Numbered from the stretch's first letter, positions 51,847 to 61,585 are shown. The stretch is 64,000 nucleotides of DNA from Streptomyces sp. yr375 (GCF_900110755.1 NZ_FOFF01000011.1:62001-126000); one strand, 5' to 3'. Program-made: numbers and translations. The notes: generated from the letters alone by a model not told the origin.

Positions 51847-54801
51847 ATGCCGGACGAGGAGATCGCGGCGGTGCCGCACCTGTACGGAGACCCCTTTGAC
51901 AGCGGCTTCGCCCTGGCCCGGCGACACCAGTCGGCGGCAGACCTCACGGCCGCGTGCGCCGTCTACGAGGAGATGCTCGCCCTTGCCGAGTCCCTCGAGG
52001 ACTCGCCCGACGTGCGGTTCCTGCGGGCGCACCTGCTGTCCGACCTCGCGAGCGTCCGGCTCGACGCCACGGACCTGCCCGCGGCGGAGGACGCCGTCGA
52101 ACGGTCCCGCGCCCTGCTCGACGGCATCGCGTCGGCGCCGATGGGGCCGAAGGGCCGTCAACTGTGGCTGGAAACCCTGCTGAAGACGCAGATCGCCAGA
52201 ACCGACCTGCTGCGCCGGACCGGACGCCTGGACGAGGCGCTGGCCTGCCTCGACGAAGCGGCGCTCACACTCCCGGAGTTCGACGACCCCGACGGACTGC
52301 GCTCGGCCGAACTCGGCCTGAACCGGGTGCATCTGCTGATGGAGCGGGGCGAGTGGGGAACGGCCGAGGAACATGCCTCGCTGCTGCTGTCCACCACGCC
52401 GGCGACCGCGGTGGAGACCCTCCCGAGGCTGCTGATCGCCCTCGGCGTGATCTGCGGCGAGACCGGGCGGTACGACCCGGCCGAGGACTACTTCGCCCGC
52501 GCCGAGGACGCGTTCCGTGCGATGGGGGACACCGGTGAGCAGCACGCGCTGCTCGCGCACCGGGCGGATCTCGCCCTGGACCGGGGCGACTTCGACCGCG
52601 CGGAGCGGCTGTTCGACGAGGCGTCCGAGTTCTTCGAGCGGCAACAGCGGTTCGGCGAGCTGGCGGTCTGCGAACAGGCCCGCAGCTTTCTCGCCGGCCG
52701 GCGCGGCGACCTCACCGGCGCGGGCGACCTGATGGCGTCGAGCCTGGCCCGCTTCGAACGCCTCGGCGCTTCGACCGCCGCCGCCGACACGATGCTGCTG
52801 GGCGCCCAACACGCGTACGGCCGGGGCGACATCACCGAGATGCGGCGGCTGGCCCAGGAAGCCCGCGACGTGTACCAGGCGCGGGAGATGCACGAGCGGT
52901 GCGCGCAGGTCGACCTCATGCTCGCGCGAACCCTCGAAGACAACCTGAACCGGACAGACCACGGCGACCACGGCGACCGCGAGAGCAAGTCCCTCGGCAC
53001 CGCGCTCTCCCTCGCGCTCCCCGCGGCTTTGGCCCTGGAGGCGGCGCGCTACGACTTCGTCACCGCCCACGCCCGCAGTCAGTGGCTGCAACTGGCGGAC
53101 GAGGCAATGCAGTTGGTGTTCCGTCTCGCCGTACGCCGACAGGATCAGGGGCTGCTCTTCGAACTGGTGGAACACCGCAGCGCGGGAGCCTCCCTGGCCC
53201 TGGCCCTGGCCCCGACCCCGGCCCGTACGCTGCCCGCCGGGCCGGACGAAGACCCCGCGTCGGTCTTCCCGAGCGCGGCCATGAAGGCGTACGGGCAGGT
53301 CGACGGCCCGGTGACGCTCGGCGGTGTGGCGGCGGACGCCGCGGCCTCCGCCGGGTTGCGCGTCGCACCGCCCCCGAAGGTGCGGATGGCGGCGGAAACG
53401 GGCCGGGTCGCGCTTCAGGAGTACATCGCGGCGGCCGAGTTCCGCTATCGCCGACGGATCGTGGACGACGCGGAGACACCGTTCTGGAACACCGACGACC
53501 TGACGAACCGCCCGGTCGTCCAGGTCCGACTGGCCGACGCCGGCGACCTGTTCATGACCTGGACGTGGGCCGGCGGGGCCCAGGGCTTCGGCACCGGTCG
53601 CGGGCCCGGCGACGAGGTCGACGCGGCAGTGCGCGCGCTGGTTGACGCGCTGCCCGGGGCGGGCGGGGGAGCGGAGGGGATGGGGCGCGCGTTCGAGTCG
53701 GGGGCGCTGGCGGACCACCGGACCGAGCGGCGGCTCGCCCGGCTGCTGGCCGAGGCGCTGTGGCCGGAGGGGCTGACGGCGCAGATACGCCAGGTGTCGG
53801 CACGCGCCGGCCGCCCGCTCGTGCGGATCCAGCCGTCTCCCCGCGTCGCCCAGATCCCCTGGGAACTACTCGCCGTCGACGACGCCACCGACGTACGGCT
53901 CATCGACCTGGCAGACGTCGTGACCACCGCACCGGCGTCCCTCCGACGACAGCAACCCACCACGAGTCCAACACCGGACACGGACACGGGAAGGCGAAAG
54001 GGAAAGGGAGAAGGAAGAGGCACGGACGCGGTCGTTCTCGTCCTCGACCCCCGGGTCCCCGGATTCCGGGCCGACTCCCCGCTCGGCTCGGTCCTGGGAC
54101 CGCCCGGCTCGGACCCGGAGCTGCTGTCGTTCGTCCGGAGCCGCCTCGACGCGGGCGACGCCGTACCGTCCGTCGCGACCCCGGCGGAGGCGTTGCGCCG
54201 TACCGACCTGGACCGGGAGTGGCTCGGCGGCGTCCTCCGCGAGGGGGCCCGCAGACTCCTGTACGTCGGACACGTCAGCGGCGCGCCGGTCGAGAGCGGG
54301 CAGAGCGAGGACGGCACGCTCCACCTGTGCTGCGGCCCCGGGACCTCCGGTCTGGCCGAACCGCTGCGCACCCATCGGCCGTTGTCCGCCAAGGACCTCC
54401 TGCTGGGCACGCTTCCCTTGCGTGCCGACGGAGAGCCGGGCGCGCGGATCTGGCCGGCACCGCCGCGTGTCGCCCTCATCGGCTGCGAGAGCGGCGGCGA
54501 TCTCCGCTTCGCCGAGTCGTTCGGCCTGGCGACGGCGATGCTCCACAACGGTGCCGAACTGGTCACCGCCACCCGCTGGACGCTGCCGACCAGCCTCGCC
54601 TTCCACCGGCTGGCCGGCCTGCCCGAGACCGTACGCCCACTGACCGAGGCGATCATCGCCGTCGACACCGCCCACGAGCACCACGACCCCGTGAGCCGGC
54701 TCGCCCGCTGGCAGCGCGGACAACTCGACCGCTGGCGCGCCGACGGCCGGATCGAACACTCCCCCCTGCTGTGGGCGGCCATGACCTGCATCGTCGTATG
54801 A
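51847..54801 (+). CDS. TPR-CHAT protein (caspase-like protease)
   Basis: A 984-residue protein. About the first 430 residues are tetratricopeptide-like helical repeats (LDEALACLDEAALTLPEF, YDPAEDYFARAEDAFRAMGD, FDRAERLFDEASEFFERQ). A linker and a CHAT domain (about 620-984) follow. The presumed catalytic dyad is His809 (LLYVGHVSGA) and Cys880 (VALIGCESGG), in the positions of the usual THG and ACETG motifs; the substitutions TH to GH and AC to GC keep both catalytic residues. CHAT-TPR proteases act in bacterial conflict and regulated cell death, for example as craspase. It closes a coupled three-gene operon and probably cleaves or activates an operon partner. Confidence 0.85.
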   Translation: MPDEEIAAVPHLYGDPFDSGFALARRHQSAADLTAACAVYEEMLALAESLEDSPDVRFLRAHLLSDLASVRLDATDLPAAEDAVERSRALLDGIASAPMGPKGRQLWLETLLKTQIARTDLLRRTGRLDEALACLDEAALTLPEFDDPDGLRSAELGLNRVHLLMERGEWGTAEEHASLLLSTTPATAVETLPRLLIALGVICGETGRYDPAEDYFARAEDAFRAMGDTGEQHALLAHRADLALDRGDFDRAERLFDEASEFFERQQRFGELAVCEQARSFLAGRRGDLTGAGDLMASSLARFERLGASTAAADTMLLGAQHAYGRGDITEMRRLAQEARDVYQAREMHERCAQVDLMLARTLEDNLNRTDHGDHGDRESKSLGTALSLALPAALALEAARYDFVTAHARSQWLQLADEAMQLVFRLAVRRQDQGLLFELVEHRSAGASLALALAPTPARTLPAGPDEDPASVFPSAAMKAYGQVDGPVTLGGVAADAAASAGLRVAPPPKVRMAAETGRVALQEYIAAAEFRYRRRIVDDAETPFWNTDDLTNRPVVQVRLADAGDLFMTWTWAGGAQGFGTGRGPGDEVDAAVRALVDALPGAGGGAEGMGRAFESGALADHRTERRLARLLAEALWPEGLTAQIRQVSARAGRPLVRIQPSPRVAQIPWELLAVDDATDVRLIDLADVVTTAPASLRRQQPTTSPTPDTDTGRRKGKGEGRGTDAVVLVLDPRVPGFRADSPLGSVLGPPGSDPELLSFVRSRLDAGDAVPSVATPAEALRRTDLDREWLGGVLREGARRLLYVGHVSGAPVESGQSEDGTLHLCCGPGTSGLAEPLRTHRPLSAKDLLLGTLPLRADGEPGARIWPAPPRVALIGCESGGDLRFAESFGLATAMLHNGAELVTATRWTLPTSLAFHRLAGLPETVRPLTEAIIAVDTAHEHHDPVSRLARWQRGQLDRWRADGRIEHSPLLWAAMTCIVV

Positions 54802-54889
54802 CGGCCGGCGATCCCCGGTGCGCTCGCCGCTCGCCGAAGCAAATCGGTCATTCGCTTGGCTCGTTGACGCGATGTTGTGCGGGAGTTCC

Positions 54890-54928
54890 CTGACCAAGGT
54901 CTACAAGCCGCTAGTATCACGGCGTGAT
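54890..54928 (+). promoter_or_regulatory. Promoter and palindrome at a leaderless start
   Basis: CTGACC (54890-54895), a 16-base spacer and TAGTAT (54912-54917) place the transcription start at about 54924, exactly the GTG codon of the next gene. ATCACG-G-CGTGAT (54916-54928) is a perfect palindrome over the start. This suggests a leaderless, repressor-controlled transcript. Confidence 0.5.
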
Positions 54929-55349
54929 TACGGCTTGGTCGATCCCGCGCATGATGCGGGCCCGTGTTTCCGCGGGCCCGTCGCTCCGTGTGTCGGCCAT
55001 GGCCGTGCTGCTGTTCGGCATCGTGTGGACGCACGGGCTGGGCGCCGAGAGCGCCGAAGGCATCACTGGACACCTCGCGACCACCGCCTCGGCGCCCGCT
55101 CCCGCAGTGCACGAAAAGGGTGTCGCGATAGCCGACCCGGACGACGGACACGGCGCCCCGCACCCGGGTGAGCACTGCGTCTCCGGGCAGCCGCAGCAGG
55201 GTCCGGTGCTGTCACCGCCGTACTTTGCCGTGTCGGTCAGCGAATCAGCCACCGTCGGGCGTGTCTCGGCCAGGCAGGGTTCCCATGACTCGGCGCGGTC
55301 CGCCAGGTCGTCGACGGCCCTGAGATCGTCCGTGGTTCAGCAGGTCTAG
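54924..55349 (+). CDS. Small membrane or secreted protein, DUF6153-like
   Basis: A 141-residue protein. One hydrophobic segment (SAMAVLLFGIVWTHGLGA) near residue 30 is followed by a His/Asp-rich external part (DDGHGAPHPGEHC) and a Ser-rich tail. The layout resembles small actinobacterial DUF6153 proteins. The His/Cys cluster could bind a metal such as copper or zinc. The GTG start is supported by a -10 box seven bases upstream (leaderless). It precedes a similar protein and a cysteine-synthase/MFS pair. Confidence 0.55.
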   Translation: MITAWSIPRMMRARVSAGPSLRVSAMAVLLFGIVWTHGLGAESAEGITGHLATTASAPAPAVHEKGVAIADPDDGHGAPHPGEHCVSGQPQQGPVLSPPYFAVSVSESATVGRVSARQGSHDSARSARSSTALRSSVVQQV

Positions 55350-55527
55350 AGCCGGAGTCCTCTTCCTGCTCCGGCCGCTTTGGATCCCGCGCACATGGAC
55401 GTGACACAGCGGGTCCGGATCGTCGATGCCGTCCTGCCCCTCCCGGCCCCCACACCTGCTCGCCGCCCCCTCTCCTCGGCCTTGGCTGCCGCCATGCCCG
55501 AAGGGGGAGCAGGCGCACGGAGAACCT

Positions 55528-55977
55528 GTGCCGACACCTTCCCGTACCCGTACCCGTACGCCCGCACGTGCCCGGCCGGCCGTGACCGCCGCGCGTCTGC
55601 CGCGCGCACTCGTCGCTGTGCTGTCCGGCGTCCTGCTCGCGGTGATCGGCCTGTGCGTCGTCGCACACGGGCAGTCGGCGGAACCGGGCCGGACGCCGGT
55701 ACGCGCCGTGGGCACGGCAGCGGCCTGGCCGGCGGCGAGCGGCCCAGTGCCCCACGGACCGCACCGACACCACGGGACCGAACGCTGTGCCCTGGACGAG
55801 GCGGCCCGGACGACGCCCCAGGTCGCTCAGCAACCGCCTGCCGACACCGGGGCGACCCTGCCCGTCGGCGTCTTCGCGCTGCCGGCCGCCGCGTCCGCCC
55901 ACCGACGGCCGTATCGCTTCCGCACCCGGCACACGGGCAGAACCGCGCTGGTCCGCACCTCGCGGTGGCGCATCTAG
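55528..55977 (+). CDS. Small membrane-anchored protein of unknown function
   Basis: A 149-residue protein, not recognised. A basic Arg/Thr/Pro N-terminus precedes a membrane helix ([21 protein letters not shown]) and an external region with a His cluster ([11 protein letters not shown]). The same His/Cys style as the preceding small protein suggests a related role, perhaps metal or thiol binding. GTG 55528 follows GGAG; the open frame extends to 55426, but the upstream residues are unlikely. It ends 137 bases before the PLP enzyme. Confidence 0.5.
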   Translation: MPTPSRTRTRTPARARPAVTAARLPRALVAVLSGVLLAVIGLCVVAHGQSAEPGRTPVRAVGTAAAWPAASGPVPHGPHRHHGTERCALDEAARTTPQVAQQPPADTGATLPVGVFALPAAASAHRRPYRFRTRHTGRTALVRTSRWRI

Positions 55978-56113
55978 ACCTCCCGCCCGCAGCCGGCACC
56001 GCACGGCTGCCGCGCCACGGCTGCACGGCCCCGGACGGGCAGGACCCGTCCGCCGTGTGACCGTCGCGCGAGATGAGCACGCACCGCGCATTCATCGAGC
56101 GAGAGCGAAAGAC

Positions 56114-57208
56114 ATGCAGCCACTGACGAACACCGCTCCCACACCCGACCGGCCCGCCCTCTCGGCGCTGGTGGGCAACACGCCGCTGCTGCGGGTGTCC
56201 GAGCCGCTGACACCCCCGGACCGCGGCTTCTGGGCGAAGCTCGAAGGCTTCAACCCCGGCGGCATCAAGGACCGGCCCGGCCTGCACATGGTCGAGCGCG
56301 CCCGCGCCCGCGGCGACCTGCGTCCCGGTGCCCGGATCATCGAGTCCACCAGCGGCACCCTCGGACTCGGGCTCGCCCTGGCCGGTCTGGTCCACGGCCA
56401 CCCGGTCACCCTGGTCACCGACCCGGGCCTGGAGACGTCCATGACCCGGCTGCTCACCGCATACGGCGCCCGGGTCGACGTCGCCTCCGAGCCGCACCCC
56501 ACCGGCGGCTGGCAGCAGGCCCGCCGCGAGCGAGTCCGGCAACTGATGGCACAGCACCCCGACTCATGGTGTCCGGACCAGTACAACAACCCGGACAACA
56601 CGAGCGCGTACACCCCGCTCGCCCTGGAACTGGCCACCGAGCTGGGCCACATCGACGTCCTGGTGTGCAGCGTGGGCACCGGCGGGCACTCCGCCGGCGT
56701 CTCCCGGGTACTGAAGCAGCTCTATCCCGGGCTGGAGACGGTCGGCGTCGACACCATCGGCTCGACGATCTTCGGCCAGCCGGCCCGGCCGCGCCTGATG
56801 CGGGGCCTCGGGTCCAGCATCTATCCCCGCAACGTCGCCTACGACGCCTTCTCCGAGGTCCACTGGGTGGCCCCGGCCGAAGCCGTGTGGACCTGCCGCC
56901 GACTGGCCACCTCGCACTACGCCACCGGCGGGTGGAGCGTCGGCGCCGTCGCCCTGGTCGCGGGATGGCTGGCCCGTACCCGGCCCGCCGACACCCGGAT
57001 CGCGGCCGTCTTCCCCGACGGCCCGCAGCGCTACCTCGGGACGGTCTTCGACGACGACTACTGCGCCGCCCACGGCCTCCTCGACGCCCCGCCCGCTCCC
57101 GAACCCGAGGTGATCGGACGCGGGGACGAGAAGGAAGTCACCCACTGGACACGCAGCACCACCGTGATCGACCCGCTCACCCTCGAGCCGGCGGAGGAGG
57201 GCCGGTGA
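56114..57208 (+). CDS. PLP-dependent cysteine synthase/cystathionine beta-synthase-like enzyme
   Basis: A 364-residue fold-type II PLP enzyme. Schiff-base lysine is in [11 protein letters not shown], the substrate loop is ESTSGTLG (in place of the usual TSGNTG), and the phosphate-binding loop is GTGGHSAG. Active-site similarity is to CysK/CysM, but the loop changes and the extended C-terminus ([21 protein letters not shown]) suggest a specialised beta-replacement, for example in a sulphur or diamino-acid pathway. Its stop overlaps the GTG start of an MFS gene, so product export by that protein is likely. Confidence 0.85.
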   Translation: MQPLTNTAPTPDRPALSALVGNTPLLRVSEPLTPPDRGFWAKLEGFNPGGIKDRPGLHMVERARARGDLRPGARIIESTSGTLGLGLALAGLVHGHPVTLVTDPGLETSMTRLLTAYGARVDVASEPHPTGGWQQARRERVRQLMAQHPDSWCPDQYNNPDNTSAYTPLALELATELGHIDVLVCSVGTGGHSAGVSRVLKQLYPGLETVGVDTIGSTIFGQPARPRLMRGLGSSIYPRNVAYDAFSEVHWVAPAEAVWTCRRLATSHYATGGWSVGAVALVAGWLARTRPADTRIAAVFPDGPQRYLGTVFDDDYCAAHGLLDAPPAPEPEVIGRGDEKEVTHWTRSTTVIDPLTLEPAEEGR

Positions 57209-58512
57209 AGGGCACCCTCGCGCAGGTACGCACCTACGAACGCAGCGTCCGGCTGCTGATGGTCAATCAGTTCACCATCAACCTCGGCTTCTACATGCTC
57301 ATGCCCTACCTGGCCGCTCACCTGTCCGGCACGCTCGGACTGGCCGGCTGGGTGGTCGGACTCGTCCTCGGCGTACGGAACTTCAGCCAGCAGGGCATGT
57401 TCCTCGTCGGCGGGACGCTCGCCGACCGGTTCGGCTACAAGCCGATGATCGTCGCCGGCTGCCTGCTGCGCACGGTCGGCTTCGCGACGCTCGGCCTGGT
57501 CGACTCGCTGACCGCCCTCATCGCGGCCTCCGCGGCCACCGGCCTCGCCGGGGCGCTGTTCAACCCGGCGGTCCGCGCCTACCTCGCCGCCGACGCGGGG
57601 GAGCGCAGGGTCGAGGCGTTCGCCCTGTTCAACGTCTTCTACCAGGCCGGAATCCTGCTCGGCCCGCTCGTCGGAATGGTGCTGACCGGGGTGGACTTCC
57701 GAGTCACCTGCCTGGTCGCCGCCGGTATCTTCGCGCTGCTCAGCGTCGTGCAGATCCGAGCGCTGCCCACCCGGCGCGCCGACGACCGGAAGGGCGAGAA
57801 GGGCGAGGCGGGCCGGGACCGCGACGGCGTTCTCACCCAGTGGCGCGGCATCCTCGCCAACCGTCCGTTCCTGCTCTTCTCCGGCGCCATGATCGGGTCG
57901 TACGTCCTCTCGTTCCAGGTCTATCTCGCACTCCCGTTGGAGGTCCGACGGGTCGGCGGCGACGGGGAGCTCGGCACCGCGGCGGTGGCGGCGCTCTTCG
58001 CCGTCTCCGGACTCGCCACGATCCTCGGCCAGACCAGGGTGACCGCCTGGTGCAAGGCCCGTTACGAACCGGGTCAGGCGCTGGCCCGGGGGCTGGCGGT
58101 CATGGGCGTGGCCTTCGTGCCTCTGCTGGCGGCCACAGTCGTGCCCGTCCCCGGGTCCGGTGCCGGCCTGTGGCTGACGGCCGCGGTACCGCCCATGCTC
58201 GCCGCGCTGCTGCTGGCGGTCGGCACGATGATCGCCTATCCCTTCGAGATGGACACCATCGTCCGGCTCTCCGGTGACCGTCTCGTCGCCACGCACTACG
58301 GGCTCTACAACACGATCTGCGGGGTCGGCATCACCCTCGGCAACCTGCTCACCGGCGCGGCCCTCGACGCGGCCCGCGAGGCGGGGATGCCCGCGCTGCC
58401 GTGGATCTCCCTGTGCCTGCTCGGCCTCGCCGGCGCGGCCGCACTGTACGGCCTGCACCGCACAGGCCGTCTTTCGACGCCGGTCGACGACCCGCAACCC
58501 GTCACCGCCTGA
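57205..58512 (+). CDS. MFS transporter coupled to the PLP enzyme
   Basis: A 435-residue, 12-helix MFS protein resembling MdtH-type exporters: [20 protein letters not shown] is helix 1, [17 protein letters not shown] is motif A, and NPAVRAYLA and [16 protein letters not shown] follow. A charged central loop ([19 protein letters not shown]) separates the halves. The GTG start at 57205 overlaps the synthase stop (GTGA) and is preceded by GGAGGAGG. It probably exports cysteine or the amino-acid product of the preceding enzyme. Confidence 0.87.
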   Translation: MKGTLAQVRTYERSVRLLMVNQFTINLGFYMLMPYLAAHLSGTLGLAGWVVGLVLGVRNFSQQGMFLVGGTLADRFGYKPMIVAGCLLRTVGFATLGLVDSLTALIAASAATGLAGALFNPAVRAYLAADAGERRVEAFALFNVFYQAGILLGPLVGMVLTGVDFRVTCLVAAGIFALLSVVQIRALPTRRADDRKGEKGEAGRDRDGVLTQWRGILANRPFLLFSGAMIGSYVLSFQVYLALPLEVRRVGGDGELGTAAVAALFAVSGLATILGQTRVTAWCKARYEPGQALARGLAVMGVAFVPLLAATVVPVPGSGAGLWLTAAVPPMLAALLLAVGTMIAYPFEMDTIVRLSGDRLVATHYGLYNTICGVGITLGNLLTGAALDAAREAGMPALPWISLCLLGLAGAAALYGLHRTGRLSTPVDDPQPVTA

Positions 58513-59371
58513 CCCACCGGCCGCCACAGCGGGGGCGGGCGCAGCAGGGGCGGGAGCCGCGCGGCACCCGCCCCTGCCGGACACCGGGGTTGCGGGCGGG
58601 TCGGCCGACCGCGGCCAGGACGTGATGGACGCGCGGGTCCGTGATCAGGTGGAAGGCGGTGGCGGTGTCATCGGCCTGGCGGCCGGGCACGGAAGAACCG
58701 CCCGCCGGACGCGTGCCCGGACGCGTGCCGAGCGACCGGCTCCGACGCTAGGCGGGGCTGCTCGTCTTCGGCGGGCGGGAACTCGGTGTACGCCGGCGGC
58801 AGGCATGTCCCGGTCCGGAAAAACGCTGTCGCTCCCTCGGAAGTCGCCGCCCGGCTCTGTGCCCGTGCCGGAAATCCCTTGGCCGCCTGCGAATGGCGCA
58901 CGTACCTCCCCGGCGTGCCTTTACCGGGGTCTCTGCGCCGCGCCCCTGGAATTCGCTGCCGCTCGACCTCCTGACCCGGCGATTTGATTTGTCCGGTTGG
59001 TGTGCCGGGTTGATTTGCCAGGTTGATTTGCCCGGCGGGCGGTGGCGGATTCGTGGGTTTGGGCTGCGTCGTTTTCATGGCCGGTGTTCCGGACGGTCGT
59101 ATCGCCCGTACACGGTCCTTTATCGCCTGTGTTGGAACCCGACCGGCGCAGCGATGACGGATACCCCGAAGCCACCCCAAAATGTGGATGATTTGGCGCG
59201 TTATGTCCGATTTATTGCATCATCCTGGAGTTGTTTGCTCATCTGGCCTGCATTGAAAAACAACTCTGTGCGCCCGAAAGTTGCGTCTCAGAGGCCGCTG
59301 CACAACGCGCCCTTCGCCCCCAGGTTCCGGTGTCGTCACCGACATGTTCTTGAAGGAGTGTGTATTCTCCG
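58513..59371. other. 859-bp gap without a convincing gene; GC falls towards its end
   Basis: No frame has coding character. TTGATTTG occurs three times (58985, 59011, 59024), and GCCGGG/CCCGGC (59005-59010, 59032-59037) can pair around two of them. From about 59150 the sequence is visibly richer in A and T than the rest of the window, including a 9-base inverted repeat. This suggests foreign origin of the following gene. Confidence 0.5.
59228..59266. repeat. 9-bp inverted repeat upstream of the toxin-like gene
   Basis: GAGTTGTTT (59228-59236) and AAACAACTC (59258-59266) are perfect inverted arms with a 21-base loop, in an AT-rich leader about 105 bases before the start codon. It could be an operator or an RNA hairpin. 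Confidence 0.6.
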
Positions 59372-60199
59372 ATGCGTAAAAGAATTTCACGTACTACGGC
59401 AAAGCGCGCCGTCGTGGCAGGGGCCGTGAGCCTCGCCTCGGTGCTGGGCCTCGTGTCGCCGGCGAGTGCCGCCACCGACCTCAAAGGCAAGGACCCGTTC
59501 AACACGGACAAGCTGCTGATGAGCATCTGCACCGGTTCAACCGCGAGGTCCTACTGGTTCATCAACGTGAACACGGGCATGGTCGCCAAGGACGTCGCGC
59601 GCGGTTTCCAGTCGAATCCCAGCATGCCGCACCCCACGGAGCGCTTCCAGGGCTGGTGCTCCTACCCCCAGGCGTCCAGCTGGACCTGGACCGGATCTGA
59701 GACGAAGACCAGCGACACCCTGATCAACTGCAGCACGGGCTCCCAGCTGGCCCAGGCGGTGCAGTCGACCGGCACCACGACCAGCACCACGGTCAACAGT
59801 GTCGGCGGCTCGTTCGGTGTCGATTGGAGCATCCTCCCGGAGGTCCTGAGCACCCAGGCCACGTTTACCTACGAGCACCAGTGGTCCTACGCCAAGGCCA
59901 AGGGCTGGTCCAAGACCACGACTCTCACCGTGCCCGCGAGGAGGGTGGGCTGGGTCACCCTGCGCCCGCTGATGCGCACGGTGCGCGTCAACCCGATCTT
60001 CCACGTCGAGAAGTACACGTATGGCACCACCAACGGCGGCACGTGGACCGTCAATTCCTGGCGAGGCCGCGGGTACAAGGACATCAAGTCCTACGGCGCC
60101 TTCTACGACGCCAAGGCCAACGTCACCGACAGCAATGGCAATCCGCTGGGCCAGTCCATCGTCCGCGACCGCGCAGTGAACAGCTCCGACCGCTGCTAG
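59372..60199 (+). CDS. Secreted protein resembling aerolysin/ETX-MTX2 pore formers
   Basis: A 275-residue exported protein. Signal peptide of about 34 residues (MRKRISRTTAKRAVVAGAVS...ASA). A C-terminal aerolysin-like pattern is suggested by a Ser/Thr-rich alternating stretch (QSTGTTTSTTVNSVGGSFG), a putative amphipathic hairpin (VDWSILPEVLSTQATFTYEH) and a return strand (KTTTLTVPARRVGWVTLRP). Cysteines at SICTG, GWCSY, INCST and the terminal DRC could pair. The assignment is by pattern only; a non-toxic adhesin or enzyme inhibitor is possible. GAAGGAG precedes ATG 59372; a GTG at 59360 is the alternative. Own terminator follows. Confidence 0.6.
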   Translation: MRKRISRTTAKRAVVAGAVSLASVLGLVSPASAATDLKGKDPFNTDKLLMSICTGSTARSYWFINVNTGMVAKDVARGFQSNPSMPHPTERFQGWCSYPQASSWTWTGSETKTSDTLINCSTGSQLAQAVQSTGTTTSTTVNSVGGSFGVDWSILPEVLSTQATFTYEHQWSYAKAKGWSKTTTLTVPARRVGWVTLRPLMRTVRVNPIFHVEKYTYGTTNGGTWTVNSWRGRGYKDIKSYGAFYDAKANVTDSNGNPLGQSIVRDRAVNSSDRC

Positions 60200-60246
60200 C
60201 AGGTGCGGGCCCGCCCGACGGCCGGCCCCGCACGGCGGCTCCAGTA

Positions 60247-60282
60247 CCTCAAGGCCCGCTCCTCCGGGAGCGGGTCTTGAGG
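60247..60282 (+). terminator. Terminator after the toxin-like gene
   Basis: CCTCAAGGCCCGCTCC pairs with GGAGCGGGTCTTGAGG (one G-T pair) around a short loop. A long stable stem 48 bases after the stop. Confidence 0.75.
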
Positions 60283-60433
60283 TGTGTACGGCTCCGAACG
60301 GTCCCGAGGGCAGCCGCGGTGATCACGACGATCACCACCGAAAGGCCCGTGACGGCAGGGTCCCGGAAGGGTGTGAGGCGGCGGTCCGGCACCCCGTGCC
60401 GCGATCGCCCCGTCCGCGGATACAGTGCACAGC

Positions 60434-61477
60434 GTGTGGGCCGACGACCAGCAGCGGGAGCCGCGTACCGACGAGCCCGACGGCCCTCGCCGCCGGGCGA
60501 CGATCCATGACGTCGCCCACTTGGCCGGGGTGTCCCGTCAGACGGTGTCCCGGGCAGTCAACGACAAGGGCGAGATCGATCCGGCCACCAAGGAACGGGT
60601 GCTGGAGGCGGCACGGCTGCTGGACTACCGGCCGAGCCGGTTCGCGCGCGGCCTCGTCCGCAAGGGAGCGGTGACGGTCGGGCTCGTGATCCCGGACCTG
60701 ATGAACCCGTTCTTCCCCGAGGTGGCCGCCGGTGTCCTGGAGGCCGCCGAGCAGCGCGGCTGGCAGGTGGTCGTCTGGGACTCCCGCACCGACGACGCCA
60801 GGGAGCGCGAGGCTCTCGACGTGCTGTCCCACCAGGCGGACGCGGTCGTCGGCTACTTCAAGAACCAGGACGACGTCCTCGCCCGGCACCTCGGCGGCGT
60901 ACCGCTGGTGCTGCTGGAGCGCGGCCCGCGGCAGACCCGTTTCGCCGCCGTCGGCATCGACGCCGCCGCGGGCCTGGAGCAGGGCATCGCCCACCTCGTC
61001 CGCGCCGGACACCGCAGGATCGGCATGCTGGACGGCGAGCGGCTCGACGCCCCCGGCCCCCGGCGGTCGGCCTTCCTGGCCGAGGTCCGGCGGCACGGAC
61101 TGCCCGTCGACGACGGCTGGATCGTACGGTGCCCCGAGCACAGCGTGGCCGGCGGCGAGGCCGGCATGGAACGGCTCCTGGACGCGCGGCCCGCGCTGAC
61201 GGCCGTCTTCGGGTTCAACGACCTGATCGCCGTCGGCGCGATGCGCGCCGCCCGCCGCCGCGGCCGCCGCATCCCGGACGCTCTGGCCGTCATGGGCTTC
61301 GACGGACTCTCGCTCGGGGAACTCGTGGAACCCGCCCTGACCACCTTGCACCTCGACAAACGACAGCTGGGACGCCTGGCCGTCGAGCAGGTCGCCCGGC
61401 TGCGGGCCGGCGAGGAGCCGCTCGGCGGCCCGGACGCCTGGGTGATCCCCGAGCTGGTCGTACGCGGCTCGGCCTGA
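60434..61477 (+). CDS. LacI-family repressor of the second sugar system
   Basis: About 347 residues. The helix-turn-helix is at about 20-65 (RATIHDVAHLAGVSRQTVSR, YRPSRFARGLVRKGA) and the sugar-binding core follows (VTVGLVIPDLMNPFFPEVAAGVLE, HLVRAGHRRIGMLDGERL, ALTAVFGFNDLIAVGAMRAARRRG, DALAVMGFDGLSLGEL). TACAGT seven bases before GTG 60434 suggests a leaderless start; GTG 60425 is possible. The downstream SBP promoter carries an 18-base palindrome, the likely operator of this regulator. Confidence 0.88.
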   Translation: MWADDQQREPRTDEPDGPRRRATIHDVAHLAGVSRQTVSRAVNDKGEIDPATKERVLEAARLLDYRPSRFARGLVRKGAVTVGLVIPDLMNPFFPEVAAGVLEAAEQRGWQVVVWDSRTDDAREREALDVLSHQADAVVGYFKNQDDVLARHLGGVPLVLLERGPRQTRFAAVGIDAAAGLEQGIAHLVRAGHRRIGMLDGERLDAPGPRRSAFLAEVRRHGLPVDDGWIVRCPEHSVAGGEAGMERLLDARPALTAVFGFNDLIAVGAMRAARRRGRRIPDALAVMGFDGLSLGELVEPALTTLHLDKRQLGRLAVEQVARLRAGEEPLGGPDAWVIPELVVRGSA

Positions 61478-61548
61478 CCGCCCCGCTGCCCTCAACTCTC
61501 GCCCCTCGGCCCCTCAAGGATCGTCAGCAGGTTGCCGACGCAGGTCCC

Positions 61549-61578
61549 TTGACACTGGTTTTCGGCCGCCCCGATACT
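61549..61578 (+). promoter_or_regulatory. Promoter of the second sugar importer
   Basis: TTGACA (61549-61554, perfect consensus), an 18-base spacer and GATACT (61573-61578). Start predicted near 61585, directly before a palindrome. Confidence 0.75.
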
Positions 61579-61585
61579 CAACGGC

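Noticed and set aside
58502..58690. A 62-residue minus-strand frame (DTATAFHLITDPRVHHVLA)
   Set aside because: It hints at a helix-turn-helix but is too short and overlaps an MFS gene end; no ribosome site or homologous motif could be supported.
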